Below, piece after piece: positions 34,688 to 43,864 of a stretch of DNA of 64,000 nucleotides. Under the pieces are notes generated by a model, which made no database searches, was not told where the DNA came from, and was given only the letters and a program-made list of their open reading frames with translations. Location: positions 1-64,000 of the forward strand of contig NZ_JAAXGE010000016.1 of NCBI RefSeq assembly GCF_014750685.1, in the 5' to 3' direction. Each line of letters starts with the position of its first letter. Position 1 is the stretch's first letter. A program made the position numbers and the translations under genes. The DNA comes from Bacteroides sp. GM023 (GTDB lineage Bacteria; Bacteroidota; Bacteroidia; Bacteroidales; Bacteroidaceae).

Positions 34688-35608
34688 ATGCGTATGAAAC
34701 AAAAGATTAGCATTTCACGGTTTCCAATTTTCCTGGGTTTGCTCCTTCTGCTGTCTTCCATTCCGCAGTTGCTCTCTGCACAGGAAGGGATTGACAGTCC
34801 CCGCATTGTTCGTAATGATTTGCTAAAACAACCGGAAGGTATATTGTTTCAACATGCTACACCTGATTTGTTTCAGTATGCCACGCCTGATTTGTTCCCG
34901 CCTTCAAAGTTCAAGGATATTCCTTCTCCGAATTTGTCCAAACAGTTATTTTACTTTCCACCCGATTTTTCACATAAAGGAGAAATCTATCTGCCTTATC
35001 AAGTTAATCCTTCTCCACTCTTCAAAGGTGATTACAGCACAAGCGGTATATTAATGCAATTTCCTCACGGAGCAGTATTCGGTTCAGGCAAGCAAACGAG
35101 TGTGCCGGGCATCGGACTTTTCAATAATGCTTCGCTGGGTTATCAGCACATTTTCAATGACAGGTTTGAATTACAGCTTCAGGCTAACGCTATGAAAATA
35201 AATATGATGCATTCCACCGGACATACGTTCAGCACTTCGGGTGCTTTGCTCTATCATGCTTCGGACCGCGTTGCTTTCAAGGTATTCGGTTCCTATGACA
35301 TGGGCAATTCTTACGGAATGAGTACTCACAGTTATGGAGCTACCATGTCCATTGATATGTCCGATCGCTTCAATATGGAGATGGGGGTACAACGTTATTA
35401 CGATGCTATGAGAGGACGCTGGGAGACAGTTCCTGTTGTAATTCCCACCTATCGCTTCAACAATAATTTCAAACTGGGTTTTGATGTAGGCGGAGTCCTG
35501 TACGAAGTTCTACGCAATGTCTTCTTTGACAAACACGGTGGTGGGGATTACAGCGGCGGTCCTACGATTGCTCCACCCCGTTCATTTCTGCCAATACGTT
35601 CGAGATAA
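34688..35608 (+). CDS. Outer-membrane protein of unknown function
   Basis: A 306-residue exported protein: signal peptide to about residue 31 (LLSAQ), a Pro/Asp-rich N-terminal third, and a beta-barrel-like half from about 120 (GLFNNASLGYQHIFNDRFELQLQANAMKIN...). The N-terminal part has a short tandem duplication, FQHATPDL then FQYATPDL, encoded by two 24-base copies. The strong promoter and good ribosome site suggest high expression. It is divergent from the bile salt hydrolase with 249 bases between. I do not recognise the family beyond 'Bacteroidales outer-membrane protein'. Confidence 0.75.
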   Translation: MRMKQKISISRFPIFLGLLLLLSSIPQLLSAQEGIDSPRIVRNDLLKQPEGILFQHATPDLFQYATPDLFPPSKFKDIPSPNLSKQLFYFPPDFSHKGEIYLPYQVNPSPLFKGDYSTSGILMQFPHGAVFGSGKQTSVPGIGLFNNASLGYQHIFNDRFELQLQANAMKINMMHSTGHTFSTSGALLYHASDRVAFKVFGSYDMGNSYGMSTHSYGATMSIDMSDRFNMEMGVQRYYDAMRGRWETVPVVIPTYRFNNNFKLGFDVGGVLYEVLRNVFFDKHGGGDYSGGPTIAPPRSFLPIRSR

Positions 35609-35640
35609 AGACTTAATTTCAGGAAGCCCTGATGATAGCA

Positions 35641-35762
35641 CAGTTTCCCCATAGGGAAACGCCAGTATCCAAGGCAGGAAACTGCAGTGTCCTCGTAGGG
35701 AAACTGGAGTTTCTACGGCGAGAAACGGGCGTTTCCTGCAATGGAAATTACAGGAAACTATA
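35641..35762. repeat. Tandem array of 22-bp palindromic units
   Basis: Five head-to-tail 22-base units at 35641, 35663, 35685, 35707 and 35729, plus a partial one. Each has the form GTTTCC-N6-GGAAAC, with outer CAGT/ACTG in units two and three. Unit one has TTTCCC/GGGAAA arms, unit four TTTCT/AGAAA: both sides changed together. The array lies between convergent genes. There are no unique spacers, so it is not a CRISPR. Confidence 0.88.
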
Positions 35763-35818
35763 AGAGATTGATATTTAAACACATGGATAAGAATAGCCGA
35801 GAAAGGAACAAAGGAATT

Positions 35819-37963
35819 TTATTCAAAATTCTTCCGGTAAGCACATCCGTTTCTCCATTCCGAACATCCGTAAGCTGTCTTGCCTTTGATGATGGTTCCT
35901 TTGCCACAAAGCGGGCAGGGTTGTCCGACAAGTGCATCCGCGTTATCCGCTACTGAAGGGATTGCAGTAGGTGTAGCCTTCGGTTTACTATCTTTCGGGG
36001 CACTTGGCTTCTTTTCTTTTGGGGCACTCGGTTTCCGTTCGCGCTTCTTCGTTTCTTTCTTCGCTTTTTCTTCGGCTTGGGCGGCTACTGCGTCCTGAAT
36101 AGTGATACGGCGGTTTGTATTATCCGACAATACACTCATTACTACTTCCGAAACCATTTGCTTCAGCTCTTCCAGGAACTGACGGGCATCGTAGGTTTTC
36201 TTTTCTATTTCGCGGAGCTTCTTTTCCCAAATACCTGTCAGTTCGGCAGATTTCAAAAGTTCTTCGTGGATAATTTGCACCAGTTCCACTCCTGTCGGCG
36301 TGGCAATCAGGTTCTTTCTTTCCTTACGGATATAATTCCGTTTGAACAGAGTTTCGATGATAGCGGCACGGGTAGACGGTCGGCCGATACCGTTCTCTTT
36401 CAAGGCATCGCGGAGTTCGTCATTATCCACCAGTTTTCCGGCGGTTTCCATCGCACGAAGCAGGGTTGCTTCCGTGAAAGGTCTTGGCGGTTGCGTCCAT
36501 TTCTCGTTCAAGTCAGGGATGTGAGGACCGCTCTCCCCTTTCACAAAGGCAGGAAGAACATTTTCGTCCTCGTCCTCTTTCTCTTCGGTGGAGTCCTTCA
36601 CGTCTTTGGCGAATACGACACGCCAGCCCGGTTCTAAGATTTGCTTACCGGTTACTTTAAATTCTATTTTGTCTACTTCACCCATCACGGTGGTGGTAGA
36701 AATCTTACAGTCAGGGTAGAATACGGCTATAAAACGACGCGCTATCAGGTCGTAGACACGACGTTCCATATCGGTCAGGTTTTGAGCGTATACTCCGGTA
36801 GGGATGATGGCATGGTGGTCCGTCACTTTCGAGTTATCGAATACTTTCTTCGATTTAGGCAGTGTAGAGCCGTTCAAAGGGGCAGTCAGTACTTCGTAGT
36901 CACGGAGTCCTTTCAATATGCCGGGACATTTCGGATAAATATCATCGCTCAGGAAAGTAGTATCGACACGCGGATAAGTGGTTACTTTCTTTTCATAAAG
37001 AGACTGGATAAGTTTCAGTGTCTCATCGGCAGAGTAGGCGAATTTCTTATTACATTCTACCTGAAGGGAAGTCAAGTCGAACAAACGCGGAGCGTATTCC
37101 TTTCCGTCTTTCTTCCCGACGCTGGTGACTATAAGCGGCAGGTCTTTGATACGTTCTACCAGTGCTTCGCCCTCTTCCCGATTGGCAATGGGGTCGATGC
37201 CCGGATTATCTATTTTCTTTTTTCCACCGTTCTTTTCTTCTTCCGCGGCGATTTCTTCATCACTTTTGCGGATAAGGGCGGAGAATGTGGTATCACGATA
37301 GTTGGTTTTCAGCTCCCAGTATTGCTTGGGCTGGAAGTTGGCTATTTCCAGTTGGCGGTTGACAATCAATGCCAAGGTAGGCGTTTGCACACGTCCGATG
37401 GAGAGTACTTGCTTATTCTGACCGTATTTAATCGTATAAAGACGGGTGGCATTCATACCCAGCAACCAGTCGCCCATGGCACGGGAGAGTCCTGCTTCGT
37501 ATAATGACTGAAAGTCCGATTGGTCTTTCAGTTTGGCAAATCCTTCGCGGATGGCTTCTTCGGTCAATGAAGAAATCCATAGACGTTTCACCGGACAGCG
37601 TGCGCCTGCTTTCTGCATTACCCAACGCTGAATCAATTCTCCTTCCTGGCCGGCATCACCGCAGTTGATAATCTCGTCTGCATTCTGCATCAGCCATTCG
37701 ATTGTATGGAATTGCTTTTCGTAGGTAGGGTTTTCAATCAGCTTGATACCGAAACGGGGTGGAATCATCGGCAGACTGCTCAGACTCCATGACTTCCAGT
37801 TGGGCGTGTATTCATGCGGCTCTTTCAGGGTACAGAGATGCCCGAATGTCCAGGTCACCTGGTATCCGTTCCCTTCTATATATCCTTCTTTTCTTGTATG
37901 AGCGCCGAGTACTTCGGCTATATCGCGTGCTACAGATGGCTTTTCGGCTATGCAAACTATCAT
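35819..37963 (-). CDS. topB: DNA topoisomerase III
   Basis: A 714-residue type IA topoisomerase. The Toprim domain opens the protein (IAEKPSVARDIAEVLG, then CGDAGQEGELI with the metal acidic residues near 103-110), and the active-site tyrosine is in TTYPRVDTTFLSDD near 335. SIGRVQTPTLALIV is a further hallmark. A Lys/Pro-rich linker with KPSAPK repeats (about 640-670) leads to a single C-terminal zinc ribbon (CPLCGKG...YGCSEWRNGC). It removes catenanes and relaxes negative supercoils. A TAACTTTG box at 37997-38004 precedes it. Confidence 0.94.
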   Translation of the reverse strand: MIVCIAEKPSVARDIAEVLGAHTRKEGYIEGNGYQVTWTFGHLCTLKEPHEYTPNWKSWSLSSLPMIPPRFGIKLIENPTYEKQFHTIEWLMQNADEIINCGDAGQEGELIQRWVMQKAGARCPVKRLWISSLTEEAIREGFAKLKDQSDFQSLYEAGLSRAMGDWLLGMNATRLYTIKYGQNKQVLSIGRVQTPTLALIVNRQLEIANFQPKQYWELKTNYRDTTFSALIRKSDEEIAAEEEKNGGKKKIDNPGIDPIANREEGEALVERIKDLPLIVTSVGKKDGKEYAPRLFDLTSLQVECNKKFAYSADETLKLIQSLYEKKVTTYPRVDTTFLSDDIYPKCPGILKGLRDYEVLTAPLNGSTLPKSKKVFDNSKVTDHHAIIPTGVYAQNLTDMERRVYDLIARRFIAVFYPDCKISTTTVMGEVDKIEFKVTGKQILEPGWRVVFAKDVKDSTEEKEDEDENVLPAFVKGESGPHIPDLNEKWTQPPRPFTEATLLRAMETAGKLVDNDELRDALKENGIGRPSTRAAIIETLFKRNYIRKERKNLIATPTGVELVQIIHEELLKSAELTGIWEKKLREIEKKTYDARQFLEELKQMVSEVVMSVLSDNTNRRITIQDAVAAQAEEKAKKETKKRERKPSAPKEKKPSAPKDSKPKATPTAIPSVADNADALVGQPCPLCGKGTIIKGKTAYGCSEWRNGCAYRKNFE

Positions 37964-37996
37964 TTTTACTCTTCTTGTTTTTATACTAACAGCTTA

Positions 37997-38004
37997 CAAA
38001 GTTA
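37997..38004 (-). promoter_or_regulatory. -7 promoter box of topB
   Basis: Minus-strand TAACTTTG, 33 bases before the ATG; no clear -33 TTTG. Confidence 0.45.
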
Positions 38005-38048
38005 CACGATTATTTCTCATTGACCGCATGAAGAGGGAAAAAAGTCCA

Positions 38049-39767
38049 TTATACCTCCCAGCACTTCCATCCTTTATTGGCACAGATATATACCACATAC
38101 GAACGGACATTGTAATTGGGAAATTTCCTTTTCGTATCTTCAGCATACCCTTTCACCTGCTCTACGTGTTCAGCAAGCGGTTCGGTAAGTGATAGTATCC
38201 GGTCGGCTTCTTTGGCATGATAGTATTTGAATTCCACAACGCGATCGTCCGTGTAATAATCCGTGCCGGGAATACCTGTCATCTCAAAATCCGAACGCCC
38301 TGCGGAGTTATTCTGTTCGATGGCAAAGGTATAGCAATGGCTTAAATAGCGGGATACAAGTTCGTAGAAAGAACAGCGGATGAAATTCTCGTTGATTTTA
38401 TCGAATACTTGAGCGGGGAATTGCCCCAGATATTGTTCAAAATAGTTCTGTACCAGAGGTTCGAGACTACGATTGGCATCATAAAGTTCGTAAACCGGAA
38501 CATATCGGCTGGCGTTGCCTTCAATATTGTTCAATTGGTTGTAGTAGTCCATGTAAATGCTCCGCATAGTCATATTAGGTAGAACCATACGATAAGCATT
38601 CTTTAAGGTTGTCATTCCTAAATAGAACAGACTGACCGGGTAGAATTCCTTTTCAAAAAACTTTTTCTTGTTGAACTTACTGGACAAGTCTGTTACGTTG
38701 TAGGACAGTTCGTCGTCTATAACCAAAGCGTCCAGCATTTCTTTGGCATTGTTTAGTGTAAGAGTCAGTCGACGAATCCAGTTGATGTCCGTACGCAGAT
38801 TCTCATCAATCAGTTCAGACGGAATACTCCCGGCATTAGCCGCAAATTTCTTGAGGAAATAAGTCAGAATGGTCGAATTGAAAAGATGTTGACCGGTGGG
38901 ACTGAAACGGTAGCCGTCATAGTTGCTCACTATAAGCTGCCAGATTTCTTCAAAACGTTCCTGTCCCTCATCAGGAGTATATTTATCGAGAACATAGCTC
39001 AGATATATTTTCGCTTCTTCGTAGGTGAAGCCAAGCATATTCAAGAAAGCCGGTTCTAATGTAAGAATTTCCGCTATGTTGTATCCGCTGGTCAGATCGT
39101 CCATGGTGACAGGTAATACGCCCGTACAGAAGCAGGTACGAATACTGCCTTCACCTATACCTTTCTTTATTACTTTGAAAAAGGTACGAAGGAAACTATC
39201 GCTGGTGGTCACTTTTTCATAAAGCGGATCGTTATAGGAGGTAAGCAGTTGGTTGGTGAAGTTATCGTATTCATCAATCAAAATGTAGGCTTTAGGAAGT
39301 CCGTGAGAACGGGCATAAAGAAGAGCTTCTTCAAGCATTTTAGCTGCGCTTCCCCGAGCTATAAATTGAAAGTCACCAAACAAATCTCGATTATGCTCCA
39401 CCATTAACTCTACAGGACCACAATTCAAGTCATCGAAGTTTTGCGATAACCCTTTCATATCATTCGCCATCACCATTGCGGAGAAGTCATAGCGGATAAC
39501 CAGATATCGGTTATGTTCTTGCGTTGGATGTTCACCAATCCATGTACCACCGAAAAGTTCTTCAAAACGGCTTGCTTTTGTACGGTCGTAATAATGAGCC
39601 AACATAGATATTAACAGGCTTTTCCCAAAACGACGGGGACGAAGAAAGACAGGAGCATTATAATCTTCAAGTCCCGGAATATAATCTGTCTTATCAACAT
39701 AATAAAAGCCACGTTCGCGAAGATCTGCGAAGTCAGCTACTGCATAAGGAATGGTTATTCTTGCCAT
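38049..39767 (-). CDS. AAA-ATPase-like protein with PD-(D/E)XK nuclease domain
   Basis: A 572-residue member of the AAA_ASR / DUF1703 group that is highly expanded in Bacteroidetes. The N-terminal ATPase has a variant P-loop (RPRRFGKSLLISML, near residue 42) and AYILIDEYDNF as Walker B near 165. The C-terminal segment DYYTDDRVVEFKYYHAKEADR (about 520-540) is the nuclease core with the D-x-n-E-x-K pattern. Function is unknown; mobile-element or defence links have been proposed for relatives. It stands alone with its own consensus promoter. Confidence 0.85.
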   Translation of the reverse strand: MARITIPYAVADFADLRERGFYYVDKTDYIPGLEDYNAPVFLRPRRFGKSLLISMLAHYYDRTKASRFEELFGGTWIGEHPTQEHNRYLVIRYDFSAMVMANDMKGLSQNFDDLNCGPVELMVEHNRDLFGDFQFIARGSAAKMLEEALLYARSHGLPKAYILIDEYDNFTNQLLTSYNDPLYEKVTTSDSFLRTFFKVIKKGIGEGSIRTCFCTGVLPVTMDDLTSGYNIAEILTLEPAFLNMLGFTYEEAKIYLSYVLDKYTPDEGQERFEEIWQLIVSNYDGYRFSPTGQHLFNSTILTYFLKKFAANAGSIPSELIDENLRTDINWIRRLTLTLNNAKEMLDALVIDDELSYNVTDLSSKFNKKKFFEKEFYPVSLFYLGMTTLKNAYRMVLPNMTMRSIYMDYYNQLNNIEGNASRYVPVYELYDANRSLEPLVQNYFEQYLGQFPAQVFDKINENFIRCSFYELVSRYLSHCYTFAIEQNNSAGRSDFEMTGIPGTDYYTDDRVVEFKYYHAKEADRILSLTEPLAEHVEQVKGYAEDTKRKFPNYNVRSYVVYICANKGWKCWEV

Positions 39768-39793
39768 AATATCTGTTTTTCTTTCGATGAGGA

Positions 39794-39826
39794 CAAAGTT
39801 ACAAATAAATTAGTACCTTAAACAAA
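39794..39826 (-). promoter_or_regulatory. Promoter of the AAA/PD-(D/E)XK gene
   Basis: Minus-strand TTTG (39823-39826), 21-base spacer, TAACTTTG (39794-39801). Two copies of AGTACCTTAAA lie over and just upstream of it (39812, 39845). Confidence 0.75.
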
Positions 39827-39903
39827 AATTGCGCTAATATATATAGTACCTTAAATAGAATTTGATATTCTACCTGTCCTCCCTCCTACTTATAAAAAGC
39901 AGT

Positions 39904-40003
39904 TTGGCAGAATGGCAGAAGTACCATAGCAGTAGAACAAAAGTCACGTATTCCGACTCCTATGGTACATCTGACTTCAAAGAACCGACAGCCAGTCTGC
40001 CAA
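39904..40003 (-). terminator. Nested inverted repeats behind the GH18 gene
   Basis: Outer arms TTGGCAGA / TCTGCCAA (39904-39911, 39996-40003) enclose inner arms GTACCATAG / CTATGGTAC (39921-39929, 39960-39968). A large cruciform or mRNA 3' structure directly after the last gene of the locus; no T tract. Confidence 0.55.
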
Positions 40004-40014
40004 GGTAATGAATC

Positions 40015-41604
40015 TTACCAGTCTTTCCTGAAATAAGTATTATTCGGGTCATTGCCAACTACTCCGGCCTGGTGTGGAGCCAGCATAACCTGACTTTCAT
40101 AAAACGGGTCATAGAAAAATTGCATCTCATTCATGGGAGCTGTTGTTAGCATTTCTCTTCCCCGCACATTATCCGGTATATCATAAGCAATATAAGCTTT
40201 GGAGCTCTCTTGGAAAGCAATTACCCCATTCGGATCTTCACCCGTTCCATCCATGTCCAGTATAAAATAGAGAAAGTCCATATCATCTCCCCAAATTTCA
40301 GACATACTTTCTGTAAAATCGAATGAGAAGCATACAAACCTTTCTTTCTCTAATCCGGCAAAAGGTTTCCGCCCGCTTACCATCCATTCAGCTCCAGGTA
40401 TCTGAAAAGCTGTCCAGTGTGGAAGTGAGTATTTATTCAGATAGCCATTGTATGCATAATCAATATATTTACCCACTTCGATGCCGCCACACTTCTCTTT
40501 ATCTGAAAAATAAGAAGTAGCATCCCCCTTATCGGCTACTGTCAGCATTTTCTCTTTAGGCAGTGCTTCACGTAGCGCTTTTATGAGTTTGGGATAAACA
40601 GTCATATTCTTCACACCTTCTACGCCATATTCATCTCCATCATCCCAAAGGTCAATACCATCCAGTTTATAAAGTTCCACCACTGTCTTTGCCAGCATTA
40701 CAAAGTTTTCAATGTCTCCCTCAGCTAAATGGCAAAAGCCAACTGCCGGACTGCTCTTTATGGTAAGGCACACTTTTATTCCCATCAACTGTAACGGACG
40801 GATATATTTATCCGCATGTTTCAGTACATAAGAAATATCAGAATTCAGTTTCAATTCACCACCTGTACTCACAGTGGCCCGCAATAAATTAACGACATCA
40901 AATAATTGTGAGGACTCATAACCCGGAGTCATATAACTATCCTGAAACCAATATACGGAAGATACCAAAGGACTCATTTTCTCCGTATCGACATAGCCAA
41001 TACAGGTATGCCCTTTATCGGGAGCTGTCAAACGCATTTTACCATTTGTCCAGTTGATACGATAAAGCAGGCTTTGGTATCCACTCTCATCTTTTAAAAT
41101 GAGAGGAAGCAGATATTGCGTATCTTTTTGAGAGCCCATATCATTCTCAGCTTTTGGTAAAAGCCATCCTTTAAGGGTCAATGCTGCTTTGCCTGACTGT
41201 GTAGCTCCGGCTGCCAAGGTTATTTTTCCTCCGTTTGCTATCTCGTAAGCGTAAGCCGGCAACAATAGATAGTTCGAGTTTGTATACTCCAACTGAAAAG
41301 CTTCCACATCAAATTCTTCATCTACGGTTACAGTCAGATTCTGAGTTTCGGTAGCAGCTTCCTTCAGTACTATGGATACTTGGTCGGTCACTACTGCATC
41401 TTCCTGGTCGGTCACAACAAGAAACACTTGCTGATTGTTCTTTTCCAAATCGCTGCACAATCTTTTCGGCAGTTCACCTATATTTAATTCTGTCGATTTA
41501 TCGTGCGAGACATCGGGATTCAGCACGGCAGCATCTTCCTCGCAAGCAGTTACTGCCAGCAAGAGCAAGAAACAAAGTCCGGTATATTTTAATATTTGTC
41601 TCAT
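40015..41604 (-). CDS. GH18-family lipoprotein, endo-beta-N-acetylglucosaminidase-like
   Basis: A 529-residue lipoprotein (lipobox LAVTAC, Cys21) with a DUF1735 Ig module (about 50-185) and a GH18 TIM barrel (about 195-510). Gene order and the closing KDW residues recall EndoBT-3987, which cuts high-mannose N-glycans. The catalytic strand reads LDGIDLWDDGDEYG (near 343): the usual D-G-x-D-x-D-x-E glutamate is replaced by Asp, or displaced by a three-residue insertion to the later Glu. Activity is therefore uncertain. Last gene of the ECF-controlled PUL. It could be an active endoglycosidase or a glycan-binding relic. Confidence 0.82.
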   Translation of the reverse strand: MRQILKYTGLCFLLLLAVTACEEDAAVLNPDVSHDKSTELNIGELPKRLCSDLEKNNQQVFLVVTDQEDAVVTDQVSIVLKEAATETQNLTVTVDEEFDVEAFQLEYTNSNYLLLPAYAYEIANGGKITLAAGATQSGKAALTLKGWLLPKAENDMGSQKDTQYLLPLILKDESGYQSLLYRINWTNGKMRLTAPDKGHTCIGYVDTEKMSPLVSSVYWFQDSYMTPGYESSQLFDVVNLLRATVSTGGELKLNSDISYVLKHADKYIRPLQLMGIKVCLTIKSSPAVGFCHLAEGDIENFVMLAKTVVELYKLDGIDLWDDGDEYGVEGVKNMTVYPKLIKALREALPKEKMLTVADKGDATSYFSDKEKCGGIEVGKYIDYAYNGYLNKYSLPHWTAFQIPGAEWMVSGRKPFAGLEKERFVCFSFDFTESMSEIWGDDMDFLYFILDMDGTGEDPNGVIAFQESSKAYIAYDIPDNVRGREMLTTAPMNEMQFFYDPFYESQVMLAPHQAGVVGNDPNNTYFRKDW

Positions 41605-41638
41605 ATTATCATTCGTTTTAAGTTAATTAATCACCCGC

Positions 41639-42928
41639 TTATTTATTCAATATAGGAACTTCAATACCGGCAGGCCACAGTTCTGCATCCGTTTTATCAC
41701 GTGGCTGTGTATACGTAGCGTCTGTCCAGTATGGAATAACCTTTGCATCATTCCGGTTGCCAGTCTGGTCTGTGATGGTCATTCCGGTTCCTTCGTCAAA
41801 TTTCCAGTAAGCACGCAGGTTCGGTTCCGCAGCAGGTTCAAGGATATTATACATATTCTCGAAAATCTGTTGTTCGGTACGAGCTACGCTCCATATACGC
41901 CCCTCACAAATTTCTCCGTTCAACTGACGAGATATATCGTTAGACTGACCGTATGAACGCCCGAAATAGAAATTGAAATCACCTCCATTGCCTACTTCAT
42001 CATCTGCCAATTTATCTCCCAGGTTAATGGCTGTAAGTTCACTACTTCCATGACCGCTTTCACGCCTTTGCAGTTTTCCGTTCACATAGAAAGCGATAAC
42101 CTGTGTTTCAATGTCCCATGTCAGTGCGATGTGATACCATTCTCCGACCTGAAGTTGCAGATTGTTGTCACTGTTGCCGGGGAATTTTCCGACAGGTGTC
42201 TGGACTTGCAACTGCTGACGTGGGTAACCTACATCTCCCAAACGTACACAGAGATATTGTTCAATGCCCATAATAGTGGTAATGTTGGTTTCTGCATCAA
42301 ACTGGTTGATACGTATGATAGCTTCCATCGTTAACGCTGTCAGATTATTCACTACATCGGCCGTAGGACTCCCCTTGTCAAATCCCGGTACGGCCACGTA
42401 AACTTTCTGTAGATTTGCCGCTGTGGTAATGGCACTCGACCTTTTCACCAAATAATACATGACATGCGAGCCGTTCATCACTCCCACCTTATCAGCTTCA
42501 ATAGCAAGCGGACAGACATAGGTTGCGTCAATCTCCAGTTCATCCAGTTTGGAAAAATGGATAACGACCTCTTCGGAGGTGGTCTTTCCCGCAGGAATCA
42601 CCACTGAAGTAGTGGAAAATTCATAATGTCGGGCATCCAATGGCAGATAATCAGTGTCATTCTTCATATTGTAAGCGGATGTCAATGACGGGTCTACCTT
42701 TATATTCACTGCAACATCACTTCCCGACGGATAGGATAATTTCACGTTGAATTTCTTATCCTGTTTAGTCACCAAGCGATTGAAAGTAAAACCTTCCACA
42801 TTTTTCACTTCTGCCACACTAAGATAAGCGGAGTTATCGAACGGAGAACGATTACTATAATCGGTGTTATCACAGCTTGCCAATGCTAAAGCCGCAATTA
42901 CCATCCATAAGTTATATATTCTTTTCAT
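41639..42928 (-). CDS. DUF1735 plus LamG-domain lipoprotein
   Basis: A 429-residue lipoprotein (LALASC, Cys19). A DUF1735 module occupies about 25-165 and a concanavalin-like LamG domain about 190-395 (WYHIALTWDIETQVIAFYVNGKL, FYFGRSYGQSNDISRQLNGEICEGRIWSVARTEQQI). It matches the BT_3986-type partner in the N-glycan PUL and should bind glycan on the cell surface. Lies 34 bases before the GH18 gene and 14 bases behind the GH18-like one. Confidence 0.85.
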   Translation of the reverse strand: MKRIYNLWMVIAALALASCDNTDYSNRSPFDNSAYLSVAEVKNVEGFTFNRLVTKQDKKFNVKLSYPSGSDVAVNIKVDPSLTSAYNMKNDTDYLPLDARHYEFSTTSVVIPAGKTTSEEVVIHFSKLDELEIDATYVCPLAIEADKVGVMNGSHVMYYLVKRSSAITTAANLQKVYVAVPGFDKGSPTADVVNNLTALTMEAIIRINQFDAETNITTIMGIEQYLCVRLGDVGYPRQQLQVQTPVGKFPGNSDNNLQLQVGEWYHIALTWDIETQVIAFYVNGKLQRRESGHGSSELTAINLGDKLADDEVGNGGDFNFYFGRSYGQSNDISRQLNGEICEGRIWSVARTEQQIFENMYNILEPAAEPNLRAYWKFDEGTGMTITDQTGNRNDAKVIPYWTDATYTQPRDKTDAELWPAGIEVPILNK

Positions 42929-42942
42929 AGCACTCCAAGTTT

Positions 42943-43827
42943 TTAGTTGCCCGAAGCGGGGTTGAGTATCTGTATCACCCCACGGGTCTGTTTATAAATA
43001 ATCTCTGTATTGTAGTAATCAGCAGAAATATTGTGTACAGCGATTCCACCGGGCGAAGCGACATAATTATGCAGATAAGCGGCTATCCATCCCATTGCAT
43101 CGAAAGTTTTCTGCGTCTTATCGGTTATCGTATACTGTGGCTCGACTGCCAGCAACAAGCGGTCACTGATTCCAAAACTTTGGGCATACATCAAAGCTGT
43201 TTCTACATCAAATTCATCGGCTTCCGCAGGGATTTCGGTCACGTAATAGTCGAACAAGCTACGGAATGTCGCGGGAACGAATCCTACTTTTCCATTGAAT
43301 ATCATCAGGCAGTCCACCTGTCCCAAAGCATTATGGAGAAATGCGATAGAAGATTCATTGACAGAGGTCTGTGCTGTCAATGTTATTCCGTCAAATTCTC
43401 CATTTTTAACTGCTATTACGGCAGCTGCCATAGCCTCTTCACCTGCATCGGCATTTACTTCGTATAGTATTCGGGTACCATAGTCTGTACGTACCAGTTT
43501 CATATCTTCCCGGTCGTAGTCGGAAAGGCGGCTTGCATTGCACATCGTCACTATGTCTACACTATCCGGCAGGGAACGCAGGTAATTTTTCTCACTGACA
43601 TACGTTTCGGGAGCATTATCGAACCGGGCATAGACCAATGCGTGCTTCGTTGCTTTATAAGCGCGGAGATTTTGCGTATAGGCGGCATACTGCGCCGGGT
43701 TCTGTTCTTTTGCCTCTTTCACCTCGCTGTCATGAATTTCCATGTCCGTCCAGTCGCTGCAACCAGCGGAGACGACTAACAGAAAAACAGTCAGCAGACA
43801 TAAATTGAATATGGATTGATATTTCAT
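42943..43827 (-). CDS. GH18-like lipoprotein, probably non-catalytic
   Basis: A 294-residue lipoprotein (VVSAGC, Cys23) with a short GH18 fold resembling BT_3985. The strand that should carry D-G-x-D-x-D-x-E reads EFDGITLTAQT, with neither the second Asp pair nor a Glu, so hydrolysis is unlikely. It probably acts as a surface glycan-binding protein in the SusCD complex. It lies between susD and the LamG gene in the same operon. Confidence 0.8.
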   Translation of the reverse strand: MKYQSIFNLCLLTVFLLVVSAGCSDWTDMEIHDSEVKEAKEQNPAQYAAYTQNLRAYKATKHALVYARFDNAPETYVSEKNYLRSLPDSVDIVTMCNASRLSDYDREDMKLVRTDYGTRILYEVNADAGEEAMAAAVIAVKNGEFDGITLTAQTSVNESSIAFLHNALGQVDCLMIFNGKVGFVPATFRSLFDYYVTEIPAEADEFDVETALMYAQSFGISDRLLLAVEPQYTITDKTQKTFDAMGWIAAYLHNYVASPGGIAVHNISADYYNTEIIYKQTRGVIQILNPASGN

Positions 43828-43864
43828 AATCTCATTGATTTAAGATAGTCTATAAAGTTCTTCA

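Noticed and set aside
35641..35762. CRISPR array
   Set aside because: Units are contiguous 22-mers with internal variation and no unique spacers; no cas genes nearby.
36641..37504. 287-codon plus-strand open frame
   Set aside because: Antisense to topB; no recognisable motif.
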